Positions 1 to 5,256 are shown, numbered from the stretch's first letter. The stretch: 6,264 bases of DNA from Clostridiales bacterium (GCA_003343815.1 QAKL01000077.1:1-6264); one strand, 5' to 3'. Translations and numbers: made by a program. Notes: generated from the letters alone by a model not told the origin.

Positions 1-63
1 CCCTGCAGCTTTAACGGGATCGACGGGGTAAATTTAGTTTGCTTGGAAAAGGTGCTGAAATAA
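1..63 (+). CDS. 3' end of an upstream gene, product unknown
   Basis: Frame 1 is open from the window edge to a TAA at 61-63 and encodes 20 residues ending in NLVCLEKVLK. The other two forward frames stop earlier, at about 12 and 30. A strong terminator begins 20 bases after this stop, which is the usual distance for a gene end and is the main support for the call. The fragment is too short to recognise a family, so no function is assigned. It could also be non-coding leader or spacer sequence. Confidence 0.5.
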   Translation, partial: PCSFNGIDGVNLVCLEKVLK

Positions 64-83
64 TTTAGAAAGAATATGTATCT

Positions 84-114
84 GCCAAAGCTGTTTTTCA
101 GCTTTGGCTTTTTT
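84..114 (+). terminator. Rho-independent terminator of the upstream gene
   Basis: A perfect 10-bp stem (GCCAAAGCTG, 84-93, with CAGCTTTGGC, 99-108) encloses a five-T loop and is followed directly by six T (109-114). This is a textbook intrinsic terminator, separating the upstream gene from the accessory block. Confidence 0.93.
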
Positions 115-176
115 ATATGGCGAAAATGGCGATTATTCGGAGAATCAAGAAAAATAGAAGAATTTTACAAAATAAC

Positions 177-205
177 TTGACAAAATTTGTATTTAGATGT
201 AAAAT
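177..205 (+). promoter_or_regulatory. Sigma-A-type promoter for the 422-residue protein
   Basis: A perfect -35 TTGACA (177-182) is separated by 17 bp from a -10 TAAAAT (200-205, five of six consensus bases). Transcription should start near 212, giving a leader of about 45 bases before the GTG start at 258. The strength of the match suggests that expression, if limited, is limited by a repressor or after transcription. Confidence 0.8.
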
Positions 206-215
206 ATAGGAAGAT

Positions 216-233
216 GATAAGCGCGCGGTTATC
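216..233 (+). promoter_or_regulatory. 18-bp near-palindrome just after the transcription start, possible operator or leader hairpin
   Basis: GATAA (216-220) and TTATC (229-233) flank a GC-only core, and the whole 18 bp equals its own reverse complement except at one mismatched G/G pair (221 and 228). It lies only a few bases downstream of the predicted transcription start and 25 bases before the start codon. It could bind a repressor or form a leader hairpin. The protein that would bind it is unknown. Confidence 0.4.
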
Positions 234-257
234 TTAAAAAATAAGAGGAGGAGTTAG

Positions 258-1526
258 GTGAGTGAAAATCGATGTAGAAGATGCAATCGCAAACTAATAG
301 ATCCGGACGCGGTATATGGCTGGAGATGTGCAAGGATATTAGGAGTCAGTACGCATATGCCGTCAATATTGTGGTTGAAAGATCATGCTTATTGTGATGC
401 TAATTTAATTATGGATTTACTTTTAGCTAATGGGAATAGTGTAACATATCCTGAAATGCTTGAACTTTATCGGAGTGTCTATAAGTGGGCATTAGCAAAA
501 GAAACTGACGACCAACTTTTGATGGATATGGCTTTGGATGACAATATTCCATTAGACAAATTCATCAAAATGTATGATTTGAAGTATACATTTGCTACAG
601 ATGATGCAGGTATTGTTATCAGTGATGATGTGCAAGATGATGGCGTTGATTTAGAGGATTTATATGCTTTGCAGAATTATTTAGCAACAAAAGAATATTT
701 GCAAAATATAAACATTCTTGCTCAAGCTAAGGAGTGCTTTCAAGGCGGCTGGGTATACATGCCAAACGGTAAAATAGTAAAGTGGAGTGATGAGGGGTTT
801 AAAGAAACATCAGACATGTTTGTTAAACAGCATAGAAAAGACACAAATTTTTGGGGAAAGTTTTGGACATGGACTGGCTTGGGCAATACCATGACAGCAG
901 GATTGGTAGAGAGTCAAAAGGCTGTAGAAAAGGAAAATGGTAAGCTTAATAAAGAAGAAGCAGGAAAAGCTGTGAAAAACTTTGCTAAACCTAATTCACA
1001 ATTATTGACGACTAATATTTTAAAATATGCCGGACATGCCAATAAAGCATATGACGCGGCGCATTTGACAATAGTAGCTTACGGAGATTTTATCGATGAC
1101 GGCGAGCTGGGAGTTGATACTTTTGCAACAGCAGCAAACATAGTAGCCAGTGGTGCAGCTATGACAGGTATCGCAATTTTTGCGGCAGGATGTTCTTTAC
1201 CTGCGGCAAGAGCAGCAATAATTACTATTGCTACGGGGTATGTGATAGGATTATTAGCTGAGAAAGGGGTAGAATATCTTTACACAAAGAAAGGGCAAAA
1301 AGAGGCGGAAGAGTTAAGCAAAAATATTGTTGAATCATTATATAATAATCCTGAGGAAGTTGACAATTTATTAGTTGAGTTGGCGGCGAAAAATGAAGAA
1401 GTAGCCGAAATATTAAAGCGTGAAGGGGTGATTACTGACGCACAAGTAGGAGAGTATATCAAAGGAGAAAAAACTGACACACCTACACATTGGTTAGTAA
1501 CGACAACAGAATATGGTTTAAATTAA
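258..1526 (+). CDS. Unknown protein with Cys-rich N-terminus and hydrophobic helical hairpin; toxin or effector candidate
   Basis: I do not recognise the full-length family. The GTG start at 258 is preceded by AGGAGGAG (246-253) at good spacing. Residues 5-29 have C6-x2-C9 and C24 with an R-x-L-x-D-P stretch and a GWRC turn, resembling the small zinc-ribbon class of DUF6011; C46 could be a fourth ligand. Residues 80-145 are acidic, and 160-215 are rich in Trp and aromatics. Residues 286-335 form two Ala/Gly/Ile-rich hydrophobic helices (about 287-311 and 315-335) with a CSLP turn between them, followed by a charged helical tail (345-400). No signal peptide is visible. The gene has its own promoter and faces two small membrane-protein genes across a shared terminator. 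That layout and the hydrophobic hairpin suggest a membrane-acting toxin or defence effector with membrane immunity partners. This is inference; a phage or mobile-element protein of another role is equally possible. AT-rich codon use differs from the genes after 2539. Confidence 0.85.
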   Translation: MSENRCRRCNRKLIDPDAVYGWRCARILGVSTHMPSILWLKDHAYCDANLIMDLLLANGNSVTYPEMLELYRSVYKWALAKETDDQLLMDMALDDNIPLDKFIKMYDLKYTFATDDAGIVISDDVQDDGVDLEDLYALQNYLATKEYLQNINILAQAKECFQGGWVYMPNGKIVKWSDEGFKETSDMFVKQHRKDTNFWGKFWTWTGLGNTMTAGLVESQKAVEKENGKLNKEEAGKAVKNFAKPNSQLLTTNILKYAGHANKAYDAAHLTIVAYGDFIDDGELGVDTFATAANIVASGAAMTGIAIFAAGCSLPAARAAIITIATGYVIGLLAEKGVEYLYTKKGQKEAEELSKNIVESLYNNPEEVDNLLVELAAKNEEVAEILKREGVITDAQVGEYIKGEKTDTPTHWLVTTTEYGLN

Positions 1527-1563
1527 AGAAAAAGAGCAAGGGTTACCCTTGTTCTTTTTCTTT
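1525..1563. terminator. Bidirectional terminator between convergent genes, carrying both stop codons
   Basis: An 18-bp stem (1525-1542 with 1546-1563, one G-U pair) encloses a 3-base loop. The GC-rich inner part, CAAGGG/CCCTTG, is flanked by A-rich and T-rich arms so that either transcript sees a hairpin followed by a U-rich tract. The plus-strand gene stops at its base (TAA 1524-1526). The loop TTA (1543-1545) is itself the TAA stop of the minus-strand gene. Confidence 0.85.
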
Positions 1564-1935
1564 GAAATGCTTAACTGCCGCATAACTATAGGCTAAGATT
1601 AAAAATGCTGCTGCAGAAATAGTGGAACCTAGCAACGGATGATAGGTTAAGAAGTATATCACATAGATAGGAGAGACAATAAAATAGATAACTGTAAAAG
1701 AATAGAGTAAGGTTTTATAATATTTAAAACTATCTTTATATAATTTAAAAAATATAGTTGCTCCCCAAAAAAACACAGCTGATAAAAGAATAATTGCGAC
1801 AGTATAGAATTCTTGGTCTGATAGAGAATGGAGAAATTTCCACATGAAAATTCGCAAAAAAATTACATACGGCACAACCCACCAGCCTGATTTTTCAGCT
1901 AAATCGTCAACCCATTTATACGGATGCCACATCAT
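1543..1935 (-). CDS. Small four-helix membrane protein, promoter-distal paralogue; possible immunity protein
   Basis: This encodes 130 residues from the ATG at 1935; a Met codon at 1932 is also usable. A GTG further upstream at 1941 lies within the GAGGTGAT ribosome site (1944-1937) and is unlikely to be the start. The cytoplasmic-looking N-terminus (residues 1-16, with PYKWVDDLAEK) leads into about four hydrophobic segments at 17-37, 43-65, 75-97 and 100-121, and a short charged tail (KHFKEKEQG). It starts 13 bases after the stop of its paralogue at 1949, so the two are probably cotranscribed. Residues 1-22 match the paralogue at 20 positions, whereas the rest has little resemblance beyond membrane topology. 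No family is recognised. Its convergent position opposite the 422-residue protein suggests an immunity role, by analogy with immunity proteins of pore-forming colicins. That role is inference. Confidence 0.85.
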   Translation of the reverse strand: MMWHPYKWVDDLAEKSGWWVVPYVIFLRIFMWKFLHSLSDQEFYTVAIILLSAVFFWGATIFFKLYKDSFKYYKTLLYSFTVIYFIVSPIYVIYFLTYHPLLGSTISAAAFLILAYSYAAVKHFKEKEQG

Positions 1936-1944
1936 AATCACCTC
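1871..1944 (-). repeat. Direct repeat copy A: conserved ribosome site and first codons of the paralogue pair
   Basis: These 74 bp match 2295-2368 with five mismatches and no gaps by hand alignment. The segment covers the ribosome site and the first 22-24 codons of each gene. The similarity ends abruptly inside the reading frame on one side and just before the ribosome site on the other. Confidence 0.85.
1937..1944 (-). promoter_or_regulatory. Ribosome binding site GAGGTGAT that fixes the start of the distal paralogue
   Basis: GAGGTGAT matches the 16S anti-Shine-Dalgarno over eight bases and ends 1 base before the ATG at 1935 (five bases between GAGG and the ATG, eight to the next ATG at 1932). 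The longer reading from GTG at 1941 would start inside this site. The same octamer precedes the paralogue (2368-2361) and the LytTR regulator (5133-5126). Confidence 0.75.
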
Positions 1945-1948
1945 AAGT

Positions 1949-2359
1949 TTATTTAGATTGTTTTTGTTCTAATTTAGGATGGATGATTTTGAGTAATATT
2001 AGTAACAAACCTAAAAATATCATAAAAAATAAACCTAAAATAATCGAGCCCTCGACGACAAGATCTTGCTCAACAAAGTAAAATATAAGGGCAGGATATA
2101 TTATTACAGAAATAAATATATTCAAATAAAAGAAGAAACGACGATACGGAACAAATTTTCCAAATTGTTTTAAATAACAAAAAGTAAAAAATGAAACAAG
2201 AGCCACAGAAAATATCATAACTGTTATGCAAACAATATTTTCTGGCATATTATGCATAAAATATCTGCTACCGACACGACCGATAATAAAAACAGGCACC
2301 ACCCACCAGCCTGATTTTTCAGCTAAATCATCGAGCCATTTATACGGATTCCACATCAT
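1949..2359 (-). CDS. Small four-helix membrane protein, promoter-proximal paralogue; possible immunity protein
   Basis: This encodes 136 residues from the ATG at 2359, chosen over the GTG at 2365 that overlaps the GAGGTGAT ribosome site (2368-2361). The N-terminus carries WNPYKWLDDLAEKSGWW, nearly identical to the downstream paralogue. About four hydrophobic segments follow, near 17-35 (weakest), 42-63, 75-97 and 102-125, and the protein ends in a basic/polar tail (HPKLEQKQSK). Loops are short, so most of the chain lies in the membrane. It is first in a two-gene minus-strand unit with a promoter at 2403-2375. No family is recognised. Divergence outside the first 22 residues is typical of duplicated specificity proteins such as immunity factors, but it would also fit unrelated small membrane proteins that share a targeting or assembly segment. 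Confidence 0.85.
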   Translation of the reverse strand: MMWNPYKWLDDLAEKSGWWVVPVFIIGRVGSRYFMHNMPENIVCITVMIFSVALVSFFTFCYLKQFGKFVPYRRFFFYLNIFISVIIYPALIFYFVEQDLVVEGSIILGLFFMIFLGLLLILLKIIHPKLEQKQSK

Positions 2360-2368
2360 AATCACCTC
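2295..2368 (-). repeat. Direct repeat copy B: conserved ribosome site and first codons of the paralogue pair
   Basis: This is the partner of 1871-1944, offset by 424 bp, with 69 of 74 bases identical. Recombination between the copies would delete one gene body and leave an intact in-frame gene, because both copies start at the same codon position. Confidence 0.85.
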
Positions 2369-2374
2369 GAATTA

Positions 2375-2403
2375 AGTGTAGCACAATAGGCAAAATATGA
2401 CAA
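2375..2403 (-). promoter_or_regulatory. Promoter of the paralogue pair, with an unusually short leader
   Basis: On the minus strand, TTGTCA (2403-2398) is followed after 17 bp by TACACT (2380-2375), with an extended -10 TG two bases upstream. The expected start, about 2368, falls at the first base of the ribosome site, so the leader would be only about nine bases before the ATG at 2359. Confidence 0.7.
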
Positions 2404-2448
2404 GGAATATTTGGCAGAATTCAAAATAAAAGTTACAATTCTATGTTT

Positions 2449-2477
2449 TTGCGCACGTCATACTTGCAAAATATACT
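2449..2477 (+). promoter_or_regulatory. Rubrerythrin promoter
   Basis: TTGCGC (2449-2454) is separated by 17 bp from TATACT (2472-2477), and the start is expected near 2484, about 55 bases before the rubrerythrin ATG. The -10 box lies exactly in the loop of the inverted repeat at 2458-2491. The same -35 hexamer, TTGCGC, is used by the LytTR regulator promoter. Confidence 0.65.
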
Positions 2478-2491
2478 TTTTGCGAGTATGA
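2458..2491. promoter_or_regulatory. Long inverted repeat across the rubrerythrin -10 box, operator candidate
   Basis: TCATACTTGCAAAA (2458-2471) and TTTTGCGAGTATGA (2478-2491) are complementary at 13 of 14 positions, with one T-G wobble, around the six-base loop that is the -10 TATACT. A protein bound here would cover the core promoter and the transcription start. Rubrerythrin genes in clostridia are commonly repressed by the peroxide sensor PerR, but this sequence does not match the PerR box (TTATAATnATTATAA), so the regulator is unknown. A hairpin role in the leader is less likely because the left arm lies before the start site. Confidence 0.6.
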
Positions 2492-2502
2492 TGAAGAAAA
2501 TG

Positions 2503-2514
2503 CGCATACGCATA
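2503..2514 (+). repeat. Tandem CGCATA duplication in the rubrerythrin leader
   Basis: CGCATA occurs twice in immediate succession (2503-2508 and 2509-2514), 10 bases before the AAGGAG ribosome site. It may be a minor protein-binding element or chance. Confidence 0.35.
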
Positions 2515-2538
2515 AATTTTAATTAAGGAGTGAAAAAA

Positions 2539-3075
2539 ATGAACAAGTACCATGGCACGAAAACGGAGAAAAATTTAGAGGCGGCATTTGCCGGTGAGTC
2601 GCAGGCGCGCAATAAATATACTTATTTTGCAAGTACCGCGAAAAAAGAGGGCTACGAGCAGATCTCGGCGTTATTTTTAAAAACTGCCGATAATGAGCGT
2701 GAGCATGCGAAAATGTGGTTAAAGGAATTGTGCGGTATCGGCGATACCAAGGAAAATTTAGCGGCGGCAGCTGAGGGCGAAAATTACGAATGGACTGATA
2801 TGTATGAGGATTTCGCCAAAACTGCCGAGGAGGAAGGATTTCCGGAATTGGCGGCGAAATTCCGTTTGGTTGGCGAGATCGAGAAGCATCACGAGGAGCG
2901 CTATAGAGCGTTACTGCACAATATCGAGGCGGCAGAGGTCTTTGCCAAAAGTGAGGTCAAAGTCTGGGAATGCCGCAACTGCGGTCATATCGTAATCGGC
3001 ACCAAAGCGCCGGAGGTATGTCCAGCTTGCGCTCATCCGCAGAGCTATTTCGAAGTACACGCGGAAAATTATTAA
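2539..3075 (+). CDS. rbr: Rubrerythrin
   Basis: This is a cytoplasmic non-haem iron peroxidase that reduces hydrogen peroxide to water with electrons from reduced rubredoxin or NADH-linked donors, protecting anaerobes from oxidative stress. The 178 residues are of normal length for the family. The N-terminal ferritin-like four-helix domain (about 8-135) carries diiron ligands in conserved places: E20 (GESQARNKY), E53 and H56 (EREH), E97 or a neighbour (AEEEGF), and the second ExxH at E115-H118. The C-terminal rubredoxin-like domain has C145-x2-C148 and C161-x2-C164 with the CPACAHP signature. The ATG at 2539 follows AAGGAG (2525-2530) by eight bases. A GTG at 2530 would begin inside that site and is rejected. 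The gene is monocistronic, with its own promoter and terminator, and converges on the histidine kinase gene. Confidence 0.97.
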   Translation: MNKYHGTKTEKNLEAAFAGESQARNKYTYFASTAKKEGYEQISALFLKTADNEREHAKMWLKELCGIGDTKENLAAAAEGENYEWTDMYEDFAKTAEEEGFPELAAKFRLVGEIEKHHEERYRALLHNIEAAEVFAKSEVKVWECRNCGHIVIGTKAPEVCPACAHPQSYFEVHAENY

Positions 3076-3085
3076 TCGACACAAT

Positions 3086-3123
3086 AAAAAACCATGATTG
3101 AGAATTTTCAATCATGGTTTTTT
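3086..3123. terminator. Bidirectional terminator between rubrerythrin and histidine kinase genes
   Basis: The core stem CCATGATTGA (3092-3101) pairs with TCAATCATGG (3108-3117) around a six-base loop, extended by flanking A6 (3086-3091) and T6 (3118-3123) that also pair. Each strand therefore reads a hairpin followed by a U run. The histidine kinase stop codon (3124-3122) lies at the edge of this structure. Confidence 0.92.
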
Positions 3124-4396
3124 ATTGTAATCGCAGCATCAAGCGCAGGATGAAAACATTATCTTTCGTTTCAAAGGAATAAAGCCCATTGTGCGCCTCG
3201 CAGATAGCCGCCATACTTCTGAGCCCAAATCCATGTCCTTGCTCGGCAGTTTGCGGACGGATGAAATCGCCGTCGGTATCGATTGTACCGGTATAGGCGT
3301 TTTCGGTGGAAATGAGCAGCTTGCTGTCGCGGATAAAACTGCGCAGATAGACGCGGCGCAGTTTGGCGGTAGAGAGCTTGGCGGCGGCGGTGATGGCATT
3401 TTCCAGAGCATTGGCATAAAGCGAGCACAGCTCGGTGTCGGAAATGGGGATTTCGGGCGGCAGCTGGGCGTCGATACAGAGCGTGATGTCTTTTTGCGCC
3501 GCTTGGGTCTGGAATGAGGTAAGGATGAGGTTTACAGTGTCGTTTTCGCAGTAGCGTGCAGGCGTAATGGCGTTTAATTCACTCTCTACTTCGGCGAGAT
3601 AATTGACGATTCTTTCCGTATTGCCCTCAAGCGCCCAGCCGTGAATCAAAGACAAATGGTGGCGGATATCGTGGCGGTAAATGCGCTCCTGCTCCTCGAT
3701 GGCTCGCTGTTCGCGCAAATATTGTTCGGAAGTATCAAGCACTACCTGCAGCATATCGCGCTCGTATTTCAGATTATTAATTTCGACGCTGCGACGGAAA
3801 ATATTCATCAGCAGAAAATACGCGGTCATAGTCGCTAAAGCGATCAACAGTCTTAAAAGGGTGCTGCCATCCGCCATATAACCGCCGGTAGATAAAACCA
3901 TGAGATTATACAAAAGGGGGATCGAGCAAAATCCCAAAATATCTATCGGGCGGAAAGTGTCGAAAATATAGATAAACGTATCTCGAATATAGCGGCGGAT
4001 GAGCCAAAGCATGAAAACATTGACCGCAAGGCATACTAATGGGTAGATATTTACCCAATTTGGTACCAGTAGATTAAAAAATCGCCCGCAGGTTAAGCCG
4101 GGAGCGGTGAAAAATATGGTAGTCAAGGTGATAAAAAGCGTGTTCAAAAAGCCTTTGCGCGCGGTGAAGAAAAACAGCAAAAAGACAGGTAATTGCGCTA
4201 CCAACAGATAATATTTTGTGTAATCGCTCTTTAGATAATAGCGGGCAATTATCTGTCCACCGATGATTACGGCTGCGCCGATAAAAAAGAAAATTCGCTT
4301 GCCGGAGGACAGCTGAGCGATTTTCACATTTAAAAGCATCATCATGACAATGATGGCATAGACGATGATTATAACAGCGGAAAAAATATGCGGCAT
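3122..4396 (-). CDS. AgrC-like sensor histidine kinase (GHKL type)
   Basis: This is a membrane sensor kinase that autophosphorylates on His and passes the phosphate to the LytTR regulator encoded directly upstream. Of 424 residues, the first 200 or so hold six or seven hydrophobic helices (about 4-24, 34-52, 62-78, 84-100, 115-135, 150-170, 180-200) with no large sensor domain outside the membrane, as in peptide-sensing AgrC/ComD kinases. A linker helix (201-235) leads to the H-box RHDIRHHL, with H242 the likely phosphorylation site. The N-box lies at 326-335 (NALEN) and the G-box GHGFGL at 387-392. The start codon overlaps the regulator's stop in TGATG, with GAGG four bases upstream, so translation is coupled. 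The stop sits in the shared terminator. The signal is unknown: no AgrB- or AgrD-like gene is visible in the window. Confidence 0.93.
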   Translation of the reverse strand: MPHIFSAVIIIVYAIIVMMMLLNVKIAQLSSGKRIFFFIGAAVIIGGQIIARYYLKSDYTKYYLLVAQLPVFLLFFFTARKGFLNTLFITLTTIFFTAPGLTCGRFFNLLVPNWVNIYPLVCLAVNVFMLWLIRRYIRDTFIYIFDTFRPIDILGFCSIPLLYNLMVLSTGGYMADGSTLLRLLIALATMTAYFLLMNIFRRSVEINNLKYERDMLQVVLDTSEQYLREQRAIEEQERIYRHDIRHHLSLIHGWALEGNTERIVNYLAEVESELNAITPARYCENDTVNLILTSFQTQAAQKDITLCIDAQLPPEIPISDTELCSLYANALENAITAAAKLSTAKLRRVYLRSFIRDSKLLISTENAYTGTIDTDGDFIRPQTAEQGHGFGLRSMAAICEAHNGLYSFETKDNVFILRLMLRLQ

Positions 4397-5121
4397 CAGT
4401 CCTCGCCTGCCTTTTTTTTGAGCAAATATTTTAAATAAGCGGCTTTGGCACGGGCGAAGCTGTCGCGGGAAATAGGCACAGTCTTGGCATTTATCGTGTG
4501 AAAGCCCGCCTTGTCCAAACTCTCGATGTAGGATAGATTAACGATGTAGGAGCGGTGGGGTTTAAAAAAAGCACCGTCCGCGAGCAAATCTTTTTCGTAA
4601 TCGCCCAGACTGCCTGCGACCTCTAAGACGCTCTCGTCACTTAGGGTGAAAAGCAGGCGGTGATTGCGCACTTCGACATAAATTATCTCGGAAAGGTAGA
4701 GCTTATTGATATTAGTGACGCTTTTTACGGCGAGATAGTCTGCCTCGCATTTAAACTCACGCACCTGCTTGTCTAATGCGGCAAACAAAGCGTCTTTAGC
4801 GATAGGCTTCATTATGTAATCCGCCGCATTTACGCGGTAGCTCTCGACGGCGTACTCGCGGGAGGAAGTGAGAAAAATGATCGGCAGATTGAGCCCGTTT
4901 GCGCGGACTTCACCGGCTGCTTCCATGCCGCTTAATGCAGGCATGATGATGTCCAAAAGCAATAAATCAAAACGACCGCTTGCGAGATTGTCTAAGAGCT
5001 CGGAGGCATTTTGAAAAATTTCATAGCTGAATGAACTTTCGCGTGTGGCGCGGTATTCTTCTAAAATGGTGGAGATATGGGAAAGTTCAGTGATATTGTC
5101 GTCGCATACGGCTGCATGCAT
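4396..5121 (-). CDS. LytTR-family response regulator (AgrA/LytR type)
   Basis: This DNA-binding response regulator is the likely partner of the overlapping kinase. Its 241 residues begin with a receiver domain (1-120): acidic pocket D7-D8, phosphoacceptor D57 in LLLLDIIMP, T85 in FLTSS and K105 in MKPI, all as expected. The C-terminal LytTR domain (about 130-235) shows the typical YLxxIIYVEVxNH region (142-154) and the FKPHRSYIVNLxYI core (186-199). The ATG at 5121 is chosen because GAGGTGAT (5133-5126) precedes it and because the predicted promoter (5178-5150) lies downstream of the alternative start at 5178, which would never be transcribed from it. The operon order is regulator then kinase, the reverse of agrCA. 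The TTACG repeats beyond its -35 box could be its own binding site. Confidence 0.95.
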   Translation of the reverse strand: MHAAVCDDNITELSHISTILEEYRATRESSFSYEIFQNASELLDNLASGRFDLLLLDIIMPALSGMEAAGEVRANGLNLPIIFLTSSREYAVESYRVNAADYIMKPIAKDALFAALDKQVREFKCEADYLAVKSVTNINKLYLSEIIYVEVRNHRLLFTLSDESVLEVAGSLGDYEKDLLADGAFFKPHRSYIVNLSYIESLDKAGFHTINAKTVPISRDSFARAKAAYLKYLLKKKAGED

Positions 5122-5149
5122 AATTATCACCTCGAAAAAAGTTAAATTT

Positions 5150-5178
5150 ATTTTAGCATAGAGTAAATGTTTGCGCAA
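5150..5178 (-). promoter_or_regulatory. Promoter of the LytTR regulator-kinase operon
   Basis: On the minus strand, TTGCGC (5178-5173) is followed after 17 bp by TAAAAT (5155-5150), with TGC just upstream forming an extended -10. The start is expected near 5143, leaving a leader of about 22 bases that contains the GAGGTGAT ribosome site. Confidence 0.7.
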
Positions 5179-5187
5179 GGAGAAATA

Positions 5188-5220
5188 TTACGCTTTACGT
5201 CAAAAATCCTACCTTTTACG
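5188..5220. promoter_or_regulatory. TTACG repeats between divergent promoters, candidate LytTR regulator site
   Basis: TTACG occurs at 5188, 5195 and 5216. The longer TTTACG copies at 5194 and 5215 are exactly 21 bp apart, the helical spacing used by paired 9-bp sites of AgrA/ComE-type LytTR regulators. The cluster ends about ten bases from the -35 region on each side, a position suited to activation of either promoter. The bases do not match a published LytTR consensus that I can recall, so assignment rests on spacing, placement and the adjacent regulator gene. Confidence 0.4.
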
Positions 5221-5227
5221 CATAAAA

Positions 5228-5256
5228 CGTCTTTTTTGCTGAAAATGTGCTATAAT
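5228..5256 (+). promoter_or_regulatory. Extended -10 promoter of the LemA-like gene with a poor -35
   Basis: A perfect TATAAT (5251-5256) is preceded by TGTGC (5246-5250), giving an extended -10. The matching -35 position (5228-5233, CGTCTT) is far from consensus. Strong -10, weak -35 and repeats just upstream are typical of a promoter that needs an activator. The start is expected near 5263. Confidence 0.7.

Noticed and set aside
1280..1480. Minus-strand open frame of 66 codons
   Set aside because: Antisense to the charged tail of the 422-residue protein; low-complexity Ser/Phe-rich translation typical of a shadow frame.
258..1526. Calling the 422-residue protein a true colicin homologue
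   Set aside because: The hydrophobic hairpin sits about 87 residues from the C-terminus rather than near it, and no colicin translocation or receptor segment is recognisable; only the layout is analogous.
2458..2491. Inverted repeat upstream of rubrerythrin as a terminator of an unseen transcript or as a PerR box
   Set aside because: It has no trailing T run, the -10 box occupies its loop, and the bases do not fit the PerR consensus.
2530..2541. GTG at 2530 as rubrerythrin start
   Set aside because: The GTG begins at the last base of the AAGGAG ribosome site; the ATG at 2539 has correct spacing and gives the standard N-terminus.
2804..3111. Short frames on both strands over the 3' half of rubrerythrin
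   Set aside because: Rubrerythrin is certain here, and the other translations are Arg-rich or unstructured shadows.
3191..3517. Plus-strand open frame of 108 codons
   Set aside because: It lies wholly antisense to the ATP-binding domain of the histidine kinase, with no ribosome site or recognisable motif; a shadow of a GC-rich gene.
5122..5178. Longer N-terminus for the LytTR regulator starting at 5178
   Set aside because: The added 19 residues overlap the predicted promoter and ribosome site and precede the normal receiver-domain start; the ATG at 5121 is correct.
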